This document shows, piece by piece, positions 55,687 to 64,000 of a DNA stretch of 64,000 nucleotides. Source of the DNA: Chitinophagaceae bacterium (lineage in GTDB: Bacteria; Bacteroidota; Bacteroidia; Chitinophagales; Chitinophagaceae); NCBI GenBank assembly GCA_003168265.1, contig PMSV01000023.1:124001-188000 (forward strand), written 5' to 3'. How positions within the stretch are numbered: the stretch's first letter is position 1; every line of letters starts with the position of its first letter. The notes under the pieces were generated by a model, which worked only from the letters and a program-made list of their open reading frames with translations, did not search any database and had not been told where the DNA came from. The translations under genes were made by a program, and so were the position numbers.

Positions 55687-55788
55687 GAATATATCAGAAA
55701 AGCACATTGCGGGTAAATTAAAGTGGAAACAAAAGAAGGTGGAGGGAGAGAATTTATAATTAAAATGCCTTTAACCAAAACTCAATGA
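55687..55788 (+). pseudogene. Fragment of a histidine kinase C-terminus
   Basis: Reading KAHCG-stop-IKVETKEGGGREFIIKMPLTKTQ, this aligns with the KAHGGEIKVNTKEG end of both neighbouring kinases, with a GAG-to-TAA change at 55714-55716. Its stop overlaps the start of the next kinase. It is the remains of a third kinase copy. Confidence 0.6.
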
Positions 55789-57740
55789 GAATAATACTTT
55801 TATTCCTTATCATTTTGTCTTCATTAAAAAGTTTTGCCCAAACCCAAACCATTGACAGCCTTAAAAAAGCACTCGATAATTATAAAAAGGATGATACAGT
55901 AAAGGTGGGCCTGCTATATAAGTACAGCAATTTATTATCTAAAACGGATATTCGTGGGTCAATACAATATACTCATGAAGGAATACAACTTGCCAATAAG
56001 CTAAACCGGCCTGACTTTGTCGCTTCCGGAGATCTCATGCTGTCCTCTTTTTATGGCGAAGACAATAAAAATGACAGTTGTGTATTTTTTGGTTTAGATG
56101 GGCTGAACACGGCAGAAAAATTGCATCTGAGCAAATTGTTTCCAAATTTTTATTATCGATTGGGTGAAAGTTACCGCCTGCTCCATAACTATAAACAATC
56201 AGTTTATTATGATAATAAATATCTTAATGTTGCCAGTAGCGAAAAAAACGACACGATGATTTTAAAGGCGTTGCTATTGATTATATCATTATACGAAGGG
56301 CATGGAGAGTGGGACAAAGTGAAAAACCTTGCAGACAGGGCTTTGCCGCTCGCGAAGGCTCAAAAAAACCAATACGCTTTGGGTAGATTATTCTGGAGCA
56401 TAGGCGGCGAATATCGTCATGCAAATAATTTTCAACAGACAGTAGATAATTATCATGCTGCACTTGAAGTATGGAAAAACTTGAGGAATTACCCTGACAT
56501 GACCTTTTCATTGGTTTTACTGAGTTCAATTTTTGATAAAATGAATAATAAAGACAGCACTGGCTGGTATGCTTATGCTGCCCTGGATACTGCAAAGAAA
56601 TATAAGCTAAAAAAAGAAAAAGAGGACGCATATGCAGTCCTCTTTCACTATCATTACGAATATAAGGAATACAAAAAAGCACTGGAAGAAAGGCTTATTT
56701 TGGATTCTATGGATGATGAAGAGGAAAATGCCCAAACAGTACAAACAACTTTAAAAGCTGAAATAAAATACGACCAGGAAAAAAAAGACCTTTTGGCTTT
56801 GATAGAACAGAAAAATAAAGAAGCCGCTGTAAGAAGAACAAAGAATTTGCAGTATGGGGTTACAACTACTTTTGTATTATTAGCTAGTTTTCTTTTCTAT
56901 GACAACAGGCAAAAACAACGGGCAAAAATTAAAATCGAGAAGGCATATAGCGAGCTTAAAACTACGCAGGCGCAGCTTATACAAAGCGAAAAGATGGCTT
57001 CGCTGGGGGAACTCACTACAGGTATTGCCCATGAGATACAGAACCCATTAAACTTCATAAATAATTTTAGTGAAGTAAATAAAGAATTACTTGTTGAAAT
57101 GAAAGACGAAATGAAAAAAGGAAATATTGATGATGCAAATGCAATTGCAGACGATGTTATTGGGAACGAGGAAAAAATAAATTTTCATGGCAAGCGAGCA
57201 GATGCCATTGTAAAAGGGATGCTCCAGCATTCCCGAAGCAGTTCTGGAATTATGGAACCAACAGACATTAATGCACTGGCTGATGAATATTTGAGATTAA
57301 CATTTCACGTACTTCGCGCAAAAGACAATTCGTTTAATGCAATAATGAAAACTGATTTTGATAAATCAATAGGTAATTTAAATATCATTCCACAGGATAT
57401 AGGCAGGGTATTATTGAACCTGTACAACAATGCATTTTATGCTATGAGCGAAAAAAAGAAAACTGCAGATGCTGGTTACGAGCCAACAGTCTCAGTAAAT
57501 ACAAAGAAGATTGGAGATAAAATCGAGATAAAAGTAAAAGACAACGGAAATGGCATACCTCAAAAGGTGGTTGATAAAATATTTCAGCCCTTTTTCACTA
57601 CTAAGCCGACTGGACAAGGGACTGGCCTGGGATTAAGTTTAAGCTATGATATTGTTAAGGCGCATAGAGGGGAGATAAACGTAAATACAAGCGACGGTGA
57701 GTTTACAGAATTTGTTATCCAGTTACCCATTTTAGTATGA
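55785..57740 (+). CDS. Sensor histidine kinase with TPR-type periplasmic domain
   Basis: The 651-residue protein has a signal peptide, periplasmic TPR-like helical repeats (about 40-330), one TM helix (YGVTTTFVLLASFLFYD), a coiled coil and a HisKA/HATPase core with GIAHEIQNPLNF (His416), GRVLLNLYNNAFYA and DNGNGIPQK. It shares a very similar kinase core with the protein at 52920 but has a different input domain, a classic domain-shuffling pair. No response regulator is adjacent. Confidence 0.93.
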   Translation: MRIILLFLIILSSLKSFAQTQTIDSLKKALDNYKKDDTVKVGLLYKYSNLLSKTDIRGSIQYTHEGIQLANKLNRPDFVASGDLMLSSFYGEDNKNDSCVFFGLDGLNTAEKLHLSKLFPNFYYRLGESYRLLHNYKQSVYYDNKYLNVASSEKNDTMILKALLLIISLYEGHGEWDKVKNLADRALPLAKAQKNQYALGRLFWSIGGEYRHANNFQQTVDNYHAALEVWKNLRNYPDMTFSLVLLSSIFDKMNNKDSTGWYAYAALDTAKKYKLKKEKEDAYAVLFHYHYEYKEYKKALEERLILDSMDDEEENAQTVQTTLKAEIKYDQEKKDLLALIEQKNKEAAVRRTKNLQYGVTTTFVLLASFLFYDNRQKQRAKIKIEKAYSELKTTQAQLIQSEKMASLGELTTGIAHEIQNPLNFINNFSEVNKELLVEMKDEMKKGNIDDANAIADDVIGNEEKINFHGKRADAIVKGMLQHSRSSSGIMEPTDINALADEYLRLTFHVLRAKDNSFNAIMKTDFDKSIGNLNIIPQDIGRVLLNLYNNAFYAMSEKKKTADAGYEPTVSVNTKKIGDKIEIKVKDNGNGIPQKVVDKIFQPFFTTKPTGQGTGLGLSLSYDIVKAHRGEINVNTSDGEFTEFVIQLPILV

Positions 57741-57811
57741 ATCCCTTCTGAACAGAATTTCCATCACTAATTTTTCTGAAATGTATTAGAATCAAGGGAT
57801 CTAACTTTTTA

Positions 57812-58000
57812 TATCGGTAAATAGCCACACCCCATCAGCTTCGCATTTGACACGGTGTATATTTCGTTTCTCTTCATTTTCACCGTGGATTTCTTGGTTT
57901 TAGTTTATTTTATTATCCGTTAGTCGCCATATTCTTCTCACCAAATTGGTTACTAGTTATTGTTTACTTAAAACCCCAGTAATTGAAGTCCAAGTTGTGG
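57812..58000. repeat. Dispersed intergenic repeat, diverged copy C
   Basis: TCGGTAAATAGCCACACCCCATCAGC onward aligns with copy A (TCGGAAAGTAGCCGCACTCCACTAG), with common CCAAATTG, GGTTACTAGT and aAAACCC landmarks further on. It lies in the 336-bp gap upstream of the MFS gene. The middle hairpin is not conserved. Confidence 0.4.
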
Positions 58001-58076
58001 GCACTAATTAAACCTAATTATATGCAATTTTACATAGATCTTTAAGTGGAAACAATTGATGCAAACTTATGTATAA

Positions 58077-59480
58077 ATGCCAGAAAATAAATTCCTGCTT
58101 CCAACACTAATGCTGGGCACCTTTATGGCTGCTATTGACAGCAGTATTGTAAATGTTTCCTTGCCGGTTATCCGACAGCAGTTTGGAGTTTCGCTTACTT
58201 ACGCTGAATGGGTTATTACGGCTTATATGATTTCCTTTACCTTATTCATCCCACTGACAAACTGGTTGAAAAAAAGGATTGGATATTTTCGCCTGTTCAC
58301 TTACAGCGTTGCTATCTTCACTACTGGATCGCTATTGTGCAGTTTATCAGGCAGCCTGCATGCTTTAATTGTTTCAAGGATTATCCAGGCTGTAGGAGGA
58401 GGTGCAATCTCCCCGGTGTCCCTGGCTATACTGAGCGAAAATTTTCCTGCCGAAAGGCGCGGAAATGCGATCGGCTGGTGGGGGATTGGAAACGTGCTCG
58501 GGCCAACGCTCGGGCCTACATTGGGAGGATTCTTAACCCATTATTTTGGCTGGCAAAGTATTTTTTATGTTAATCTTCCCTTTGGTATAATAACCATATT
58601 TATGTGCATGAAGTACCTGAGCTTCCTGAAACTCCAGCCCGTTTCAAAACCAGCGTTTGACACCTTGGGGTACAGCTGGTTTGCGTTATTTGTTGTTGCC
58701 GTCCAGTTAATGATATCCTTCATTTCTGACTATGGCTTTCCTTCCTGGCAGTTGCCGACTGCACTGGCGGTGGCGGGATTTGCATTGTACAAGTATATCC
58801 GTTCTTCCAATAAGGATAATGCATTGCTGGATTTAAGCGTTTTCAAATCAGCAGTATTTAATAAGGCGGCCATTGTTGTTGTTATACGATCACTGGCGCT
58901 ATATGGGGGGATGTTTTTTTTGCCCTTCTTATTACAGGACCTGTTAGGTTATTCACCTGTTCAGTCTGCGCTTCTTTTATTGCCCAATGCACTGATGATG
59001 CTTTTTACAAGGCCCTTTGCAGGCAAACTGGCAGACAAGGGATTTATCCGTAACAGTTCCGTTGCGGGGATCGCGCTAGTAGCCATTTCCTTCCTGTTAT
59101 TTTCCAGGATCAACGTTGGAACATCGCTGATTTTCATTATAGTATCAATGCTCGTACGTGGGCTTGGGATAAGCCTGCTTGTTTCCCCTGTGTCTACTGC
59201 CCTGTTGAATGCCGTCAGATCTGATCAGTCAGCAACGGCCACTTCACTGAATGCCCTTTTGCAGCAATTCGGGGGTTCGATAGGCATTGCGGTAAGCGGT
59301 GTGATCCACAATTTTATATACACAATCTACCTTAAAAGGTTTAACGAACAGTTTGCAGAACATTACGCGCTCCGCGATGGTTTTCTTATATCCGCATTAG
59401 TTATTGCGACTGCGATAATACCCGCAATGGATTTGCCGGAAAATGCAAGGCTTAAATCCTCAAAAATAACGGGGGAGTGA
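58077..59480 (+). CDS. DHA2-family multidrug efflux MFS transporter (EmrB/QacA-type)
   Basis: The 467-residue protein has about 14 TM helices and DHA2 marks: MAAIDSSIVNVSLPVIR in helix 1, motif A-like region after helix 2, and RIIQAVGGGAISPVSLAILS plus GPTLGPTLGGFLTHYFGWQ (motif C). It probably exports drugs or metabolites using proton antiport. No HlyD-type fusion partner or regulator is adjacent. Confidence 0.9.
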   Translation: MPENKFLLPTLMLGTFMAAIDSSIVNVSLPVIRQQFGVSLTYAEWVITAYMISFTLFIPLTNWLKKRIGYFRLFTYSVAIFTTGSLLCSLSGSLHALIVSRIIQAVGGGAISPVSLAILSENFPAERRGNAIGWWGIGNVLGPTLGPTLGGFLTHYFGWQSIFYVNLPFGIITIFMCMKYLSFLKLQPVSKPAFDTLGYSWFALFVVAVQLMISFISDYGFPSWQLPTALAVAGFALYKYIRSSNKDNALLDLSVFKSAVFNKAAIVVVIRSLALYGGMFFLPFLLQDLLGYSPVQSALLLLPNALMMLFTRPFAGKLADKGFIRNSSVAGIALVAISFLLFSRINVGTSLIFIIVSMLVRGLGISLLVSPVSTALLNAVRSDQSATATSLNALLQQFGGSIGIAVSGVIHNFIYTIYLKRFNEQFAEHYALRDGFLISALVIATAIIPAMDLPENARLKSSKITGE

Positions 59481-59495
59481 TTTACATATTCCTGA

Positions 59496-59578
59496 AAGGG
59501 TGCGGATGCTATCGTAAAAGGGATGCTGCAGCACTCTCGATCAGGTACAAGCACTAAAGGACCCATAGAGGGCGTTCT
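59496..59578 (+). pseudogene. Fragment of a histidine kinase dimerisation domain
   Basis: The frame reads KGADAIVKGMLQHSRSGTSTK, matching KRADAIVKGMLQHSRSSSG of the neighbouring kinases. A TGA precedes it, and homology ends near GPIEG. It is the trace of a further kinase copy, 2 kb downstream of the intact one. Confidence 0.65.
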
Positions 59579-59662
59579 ATGCACGGTATCGACCGTTCAT
59601 GTATATTTCATTTGTCTCGCCTCAGGCGAGATTGCTCTTCTTTACTTTTAGTAGGCGAATTG
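59578..59662. repeat. Dispersed intergenic repeat, copy B (partial)
   Basis: CATTTGTCTCGCCTCAGGCGAGATTGCT with the TCTCGCC-TCA-GGCGAGA hairpin and a TCTTTACTTTTAGT tract is about 80% like copy A. It sits just upstream of the SRPBCC gene and downstream of the kinase fragment. Confidence 0.5.
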
Positions 59663-59678
59663 TCATTAAAAAAATAGA

Positions 59679-60143
59679 ATGCCAGTGATACAAATTCCGA
59701 TCGTAGAAGTACAAATGATGATTAGGAAATCCGCTTCACAAGTATTTCAAGCTTTTATCGACCCAGCGATTACCACCAATTTTTGGTTTACAAAATCAAG
59801 CGGACCTTTAGAAGTTGGAAAGCATCTTAGGTGGGAATGGGAAATGTATGGGGTTTCTTGCAATGTATTTGTCAAGGAAATATTGGAAGACCGACAAATA
59901 ATAACGGAATGGGGTGACCCTGCAACCCATGTTGAATACTTATTTACAGCATTAACTGACAATACAACCTATGTGGTAATAAAGAATTATGGCTTCAGCC
60001 AAACAGGAGATGAATTAATTCAAGCTATTAAAGATAATACAGGCGGTTTCACTACAGTTTTGGACGGATTAAAGGCATATTTGGAACATAATATCAAATT
60101 GAATTTAATTGCTGACAAATATCCCCAGGAAAATAAAAGGTAA
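59679..60143 (+). CDS. SRPBCC (AHSA1-like) domain protein
   Basis: The 154-residue protein shows the START/AHSA1 pattern: EVQMMIRKSASQVFQAFIDPAITTNFWF, then GPLEVGKHLRWEWEMYG and a C-terminal long helix (TGGFTTVLDGLKAYLEH). The fold binds hydrophobic ligands or acts with Hsp90 in eukaryotes; the role in bacteria is usually unknown. ATG 59679 gives a full domain. Confidence 0.85.
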   Translation: MPVIQIPIVEVQMMIRKSASQVFQAFIDPAITTNFWFTKSSGPLEVGKHLRWEWEMYGVSCNVFVKEILEDRQIITEWGDPATHVEYLFTALTDNTTYVVIKNYGFSQTGDELIQAIKDNTGGFTTVLDGLKAYLEHNIKLNLIADKYPQENKR

Positions 60144-60319
60144 ATTTAAGCCCCTTGCTGAAGCAGAAATTCGTGAATTTAGTTTCAGATACGATCCTTA
60201 CTTGCAATTATTGATGGTCCTTACATTCTGTATCAAAGCTATGGTCTACTTATGCATGGAAGCTATCGAACTTTATGTTGCCCAGGAGTGGGTTCGAGGT
60301 GTGTCGCACATCGAACTTC

Positions 60320-60667
60320 CTACTTCCTTTCTCCGCACGGACGCGCAAGAATGTATCCGCCATTTTTGATGATAGGCGATGATCTCGCAATTTCTGTGGC
60401 CTGAACGGGCGATTCCGCATTTATAATAATAAAACCGCCTTCTGTGGAATCGGGAAAATGATAAGCCTTTGTTCCCTCAGAATCTATCCGTTCTCCGTCT
60501 GACTCTAGCGGATAGCCGACTTCTAAATGCTTTGCTCTCACAAGCTCCGACATCCACTGCGCCCAGGCGTCTCTGTGTTTTTCCTGTACCTCTTTTTCCG
60601 GCTTTACGAGATTGTTATACCGAAGCGCCATATTCCCTCCGAAAAATGTGAGCAGATATTTTTTCAT
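60320..60667 (-). CDS. YciI-like protein
   Basis: The 115-residue protein starts KKYLLTFFGGN, with WAQWMSELVRAKHLEVGYPL and an EIARSSPIIKNGGYILARP end, matching the YciI/DGPF fold (dimeric ferredoxin-like). Function of the family is unknown. It is isolated on the minus strand. Confidence 0.75.
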   Translation of the reverse strand: MKKYLLTFFGGNMALRYNNLVKPEKEVQEKHRDAWAQWMSELVRAKHLEVGYPLESDGERIDSEGTKAYHFPDSTEGGFIIINAESPVQATEIARSSPIIKNGGYILARPCGERK

Positions 60668-60790
60668 AATGCTTTTGCGTTATTGTCCAGTAAAGATAGC
60701 AAGAAGGTAAATTTAACTTCCTGAATCTGGGTTCCCTTAAATTATATCCCCTATAGTAACAAAATTTTCATTACTAACAAGTCTATGACT

Positions 60791-61248
60791 TTAACCCGGC
60801 TCAGTAGCATAATGTGCCATAATTTGAAGTATATTCTGTGGCGTAAGTTGCCCGGTATTTGCAAAACCAGACAGTTCGCGCAGATAATTCACATAATATG
60901 CAGGGGAGAAAGTGTTGAAAAAACAGCAATATCTCCGAATGGGTTTGAAAACGTATGTGCCACGCCAATAGGTATCACAACATAATCGCCTGCCTGAGCG
61001 TCGAAGTTTTTATCTCTGGCGTTGAATCGTATTGCACCTTTTGTAACCAGGAAAGTTTCATCGTGCATTCTATGAAGATGGAGTGGGGTTTGATCTGTAC
61101 CCGGTGGCACAATTATTTCTACTGCGCCAACACGATTATCAGTATGCGATCCGTCTTCCAAAACTCTCACTGTAATTGGTCCAACAGTAAAAGTTTCTCC
61201 TGCCCCCGTCTTTATAAATTGCATTGCTGCGTTTGGTGTCAGAGCCAT
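60791..61248 (-). pseudogene. Cupin-domain protein disrupted by a 1-nt frameshift
   Basis: The open frame 60889-61248 (119 aa) is a cupin: PPGTDQTPLHLHRMHDETFLV with two His and Glu metal ligands, and VIPIGVAHTFSN with the third His. It ends abruptly at FSTLSPLHIM. One frame over, the sequence continues as TFSPAYYVNYLREL up to a stop at 60791-60793. Adding one base to the A-run at 60918-60923 restores AVFFNTFSPAYYV. The gene was therefore about 153 residues, or the homopolymer was miscounted. Confidence 0.75.
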
Positions 61249-61254
61249 TTCTAA

Positions 61255-61365
61255 TTATTTTTTAGTGAATGCTTGTAAGAGTTCCATCACTTTATCCAGT
61301 CGCTCAATATGGGGAAAATGGCCCGCTTCAGTCAACAGAAGAAGGGGATGAAAGTGAGTTTATTT
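61255..61365 (-). pseudogene. C-terminal remnant of an alpha/beta hydrolase
   Basis: The minus-strand frame reads TEAGHFPHIERLDKVMEL and LLQAFTKK before TAA at 61255-61257. The GHFPH motif holds the catalytic His of alpha/beta hydrolases. Only about 35 residues remain. It ends 7 bp before the cupin start. Confidence 0.55.
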
Positions 61366-61451
61366 TTCAATTGCAATTAAAATAATATACCCTTGTCCTT
61401 GAAAGCATCAGCTCTCAAGTATATACATAAAAGTAATTCCTTCAATTTATT

Positions 61452-61772
61452 TCACACTTTAGGTGGTGTATAGCTTACGGTTATTTTGCTGGCGCCGTCA
61501 ATTTCCTCCGCAGTTAATAATGAGGTAACTTTTATCATTACTAATCCAGTAGAATTTACCGCTAAACTAATGGCAGCAATTGATGCAACGTTCAGTACAT
61601 CAACTATTACAAATATGTCCGTCTCGCCCAATGCGTAATAAAATCCTTCAAGCTTTCCGTTTAAATTGTTAACCATCTTTTCAACAACTTCCTTTCGGCT
61701 TGAGCCTCCTTGTTTAATTAGACCTTTTACTCCTTCCGGGGTATAAGACCCAGTTATTAAATACTTCGGCAT
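61452..61772 (-). CDS. GYD domain protein
   Basis: The 106-residue protein starts KYLITGSYTPEGVKGLIKQGG, with RKEVVEKMVNNLNGKLEGFYYALGETDIF, matching the GYD family (named for a conserved Gly-Tyr-Asp). The function is unknown. It is a single short gene in an eroded neighbourhood. Confidence 0.85.
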   Translation of the reverse strand: MPKYLITGSYTPEGVKGLIKQGGSSRKEVVEKMVNNLNGKLEGFYYALGETDIFVIVDVLNVASIAAISLAVNSTGLVMIKVTSLLTAEEIDGASKITVSYTPPKV

Positions 61773-62060
61773 AGAATACCTCCTTTATTTTAGGTGAATA
61801 ATATTTAAATGAGCGTATTTTTTTTACGGATTGTTTTGGTACGAAAATATGATTTTAGATTGGCTATTTTCATTTTAATTATGAATCTAATCGGCATACA
61901 AATGGGAATTGCAGCAACAGATTTGAGAGAATAGCAATTAGTGTTTATCCGAACTCATTATTGAATCTCACTTGAGGCAAAGCAAACTCGATTGAATAAG
62001 TTTGACCCTCATTTGCTTTTCTTTACTTATTTTAGCTGGATTCACACCAAATTTTTTCAA

Positions 62061-62918
62061 ATGAACCTCATGTTAAGAAAGGGGGAGAAAGAAGATGCCA
62101 TAGCCTGCGGGGAAATATGCTATAAGGCATTTAAGGCCATTGCTGATCGCCACAATTTCCCGCCTGATTTTCCAAATCCTGAAAGCGCCATTGGATTAAT
62201 GAACTATATTTTTTCAAGTGGGGGCGTCTATTCGTTAGTGGCCGAGTCAGAAGGGCAGATTGTGGGCAGCAATTTCCTTTGGGAAGATATTCTTATTGCG
62301 GGTGTGGGCCCTATAACTGTTGATCCAGGAATACAAAATAAGTCAATAGGAAGAAAACTCATGGAGCGAATCCTGCAACGTGTGGAACAGCAGAACCTTG
62401 CTGGGGTGAGGTTAGTGCAGGCAGCTTACCACAACAGGTCCATGTCCCTTTATTCAAAACTGGGATTTGATGTAAGGGAGCCTCTTTCACAAATGCAGGG
62501 TGACTCACTCGGAATCCATTTCCCTGAATACAATGTTCGTCCGGCAAATGAAACTGACCTGGATACCTGCAATCAATTATGTTTGAAAGTACATGGCCAT
62601 AGCAGAGGTCATGAACTTCTTGGGGCCGTTAAAGCACGCACCGCTTCAGTTGTAGAATATAAAGGAAGAATTACAGGATATGCAACCCAGGTTGGTTTCT
62701 TTGGGCATGCTGTAGCAGAATCAAATAGTGAACTCAAAGCAATGATTGGTGCAGCAGTTAACTTTTCCGGCCCCGGATTTTTACTTCCTTCACGAAATGG
62801 GGAGATGCTGCGCTGGTGCTTAAACAATGGGTTGCGAATTGTTCAACCTATGACTTTAATGAGCAAAGGTTTTTATAAAGATCCTGCTGGAGCTTTTTTG
62901 CCTTCTATCCTCTACTGA
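62061..62918 (+). CDS. GNAT family N-acetyltransferase (double GNAT)
   Basis: The 285-residue protein from ATG 62061 begins MLRKGEKEDAIACGEICYKAF and has the acetyl-CoA pyrophosphate loop at GPITVDPGIQNKSIGRKLMERIL in shortened form. The C-terminal half starts YNVRPANETDLDTCNQL, a second, weaker GNAT-like module. The acceptor is unknown. An earlier in-frame ATG at 61992 has no GNAT homology and was not used. Confidence 0.82.
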   Translation: MNLMLRKGEKEDAIACGEICYKAFKAIADRHNFPPDFPNPESAIGLMNYIFSSGGVYSLVAESEGQIVGSNFLWEDILIAGVGPITVDPGIQNKSIGRKLMERILQRVEQQNLAGVRLVQAAYHNRSMSLYSKLGFDVREPLSQMQGDSLGIHFPEYNVRPANETDLDTCNQLCLKVHGHSRGHELLGAVKARTASVVEYKGRITGYATQVGFFGHAVAESNSELKAMIGAAVNFSGPGFLLPSRNGEMLRWCLNNGLRIVQPMTLMSKGFYKDPAGAFLPSILY

Positions 62919-62992
62919 AGAACTTTCAGTTATGTAAGCTTGCTATTGAACCACCATGTGCAGCGAAAACCCAGAAAAGGGCAATCGCTATT

Positions 62993-64000
62993 TTAATGTA
63001 ATACCGGCAGTACCAAAAAAGAGGCATTGGCAGGATCATGATATATTTTTATTGTAGCCTTCTGAAAGTCCAGGTCACTGCAAGTGTAGATATCGACCAT
63101 TTTTTGCGGATTGCGATCAACCAGGGGGAACCAACTGCTTTGAATTTGCACCATGATACGGTGGCCTTTTTTAAAAGTATGTGCGACATCATTCATTGTA
63201 AATTTCACGTCAGAGATCTGGCCTGGAACAAATGCTTCTGGTTTTTCAAAGCTGTTCCGGTAACGACCACGCATAATATCACCTCGGACCAGCATTTGAT
63301 AACCGTTCATGATATAGGCAGGTTTTTGTCCGTTTGAATCTGCTTCATACCCAAAATTGTCTGGGAATACATCAATCAACTTAACGACAAAATCGGCATC
63401 TGTTGTCGAAATGCTAACCTTCAGTTGTGCAGTGAGGGGTCCGGCGATGGTAATATCTTCTTTCAGTATATCTGTCTTATAGACGAGAACATCAGGCCTA
63501 TTGGCTGCAAAACGTTGGTCATCGACCATATATTCTCTGGTCCGGTCTTCATGTATGCCTTGAGTATAAGGAACTGGTTTGGCGGGATCACTCACATATT
63601 CATCATGGTCGGTCATGGATCTTGCGTTTACAAATCCAAGTTGATTATCTGCGAGAAGATAGAGATTGGTGAATTGGACATTTTGCGGGGGCCAAACATT
63701 GAACTCATGCCATTTATTTTCTCCGGTAAAAAAAACAGTTGCTTTTGGTATGCTATCCAGGTTACCTTCCCCTTTGAGATAATAATTGAAAAAAGGAATC
63801 TCCCTTTTCTGCTGAAACCATACAGAAGTATTTGATCCGAAACGCACATTCCCCAGATGAGTGCCATCCGGCCCTGCCCATTGGCCATGAAACCAGGGAC
63901 CGATAACTAGTCTGTTACTAGTAATGGGGCTTTGTTTTTCTATTGCCTTAAACACATTCCATGCGCCGAAGCAGTCCTCTGCATCAAATAATCCGCCCAC
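62993..64000 (-). CDS. CocE/NonD-type alpha/beta hydrolase, partial at the window edge
   Basis: The 335 residues seen are the C-terminal part of a CocE/NonD hydrolase: RLVIGPWFHGQWAGPDGTHLG with the catalytic His region, FFNYYLKGEGNLDSIPK, then a C-terminal jelly-roll (X-Pro dipeptidyl-peptidase C domain, KEDITIAGPLTAQLKVS, VKFTMNDVAHTFKKGHRIMVQI). The N-terminal part with the catalytic Ser lies beyond position 64000. Such enzymes cleave esters or acyl-peptides. Confidence 0.85.
   Translation of the reverse strand: MGGLFDAEDCFGAWNVFKAIEKQSPITSNRLVIGPWFHGQWAGPDGTHLGNVRFGSNTSVWFQQKREIPFFNYYLKGEGNLDSIPKATVFFTGENKWHEFNVWPPQNVQFTNLYLLADNQLGFVNARSMTDHDEYVSDPAKPVPYTQGIHEDRTREYMVDDQRFAANRPDVLVYKTDILKEDITIAGPLTAQLKVSISTTDADFVVKLIDVFPDNFGYEADSNGQKPAYIMNGYQMLVRGDIMRGRYRNSFEKPEAFVPGQISDVKFTMNDVAHTFKKGHRIMVQIQSSWFPLVDRNPQKMVDIYTCSDLDFQKATIKIYHDPANASFLVLPVLH

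Noticed and set aside
60109-60369. 86-codon plus-strand ORF after the SRPBCC gene
   Set aside because: Overlaps the SRPBCC gene and the YciI 3' end, with no recognisable features.
61970-62030. Possible fourth copy of the intergenic repeat
   Set aside because: Only the TTTGCTTTTCTTTACTT tract matches; no hairpin or flanking similarity.

Overview
The window looks like chromosomal DNA of a Bacteroidota bacterium, most likely a Chitinophagaceae-type member. The grounds are the gene families and their order: NuoA-N with a short NuoG, ExbB-ExbD-ExbD-TonB, a PstS-like lipoprotein next to a TPR protein, and HisKA kinases of the type common in that family. Ribosome-binding sites are mostly weak, and TAnnTTTG-type -7 elements occur. 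This placement is inference; no rRNA is present.

Positions 1-15.7 kb form an AT-rich accessory island that ends at a tRNA-Ser(GCT) gene (15700-15790, minus). A CTnDOT-type tyrosine integrase (14229-15458) lies just inside that end. The left end lies outside the window or has decayed: a truncated ssb and other ORF scraps fill the first 1.1 kb. The island carries two multi-gene cassettes. The first (2240-5969) is a bacterial ubiquitin-like conjugation operon: a Ubl modifier with a coiled coil and a GGGGGYE tail, an E2-like protein, a JAB/JAMM peptidase and an E1-like ThiF protein, then a fifth gene of unknown function with an R-x5-H motif. A divergent XRE repressor and ImmA/IrrE-type protease lie beside it, with two perfect inverted repeats in the shared intergenic region. 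The second (8596-13847, minus) is a tight four-gene operon: a protein with two GHKL ATPase modules and a histidine-kinase-like core, a receiver protein, an HNH nuclease and an N6-adenine methyltransferase. Between them lie a membrane-anchored protein interrupted by an amber codon and a 5'-truncated MobC/TraG coupling protein, remnants of a mobile element.

From 15.8 to about 50 kb the DNA is core-like and higher in GC: dnaA, an outer-membrane beta-barrel protein, a COG2509 flavoprotein, a thiolase, hisS, a low-molecular-weight tyrosine phosphatase, a TonB/PstS/TPR cluster, the complete nuoABCDEFGHIJKLMN operon (with a VOC gene between nuoE and nuoF), an orphan MacB-like permease, a secreted zinc metalloprotease, exbB-exbD-exbD-tonB and mnmE.

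From 50 to 64 kb the DNA is looser and AT-rich, with small single-domain genes (VanZ, MFS efflux, SRPBCC, YciI, cupin, GYD, GNAT, a CocE-type hydrolase cut by the window edge). Two paralogous sensor kinases lie here, along with many gene fragments: pieces of further kinases, a DUF1801 stub, a hydrolase tail and a cupin broken by a 1-nt homopolymer change. A dispersed intergenic repeat occurs about three times. This part looks like a zone of duplication and decay.

The best candidates for an undescribed system are the Ubl operon with its fifth gene and the dual-GHKL/receiver/HNH/methyltransferase operon, both on the tRNA-Ser island.
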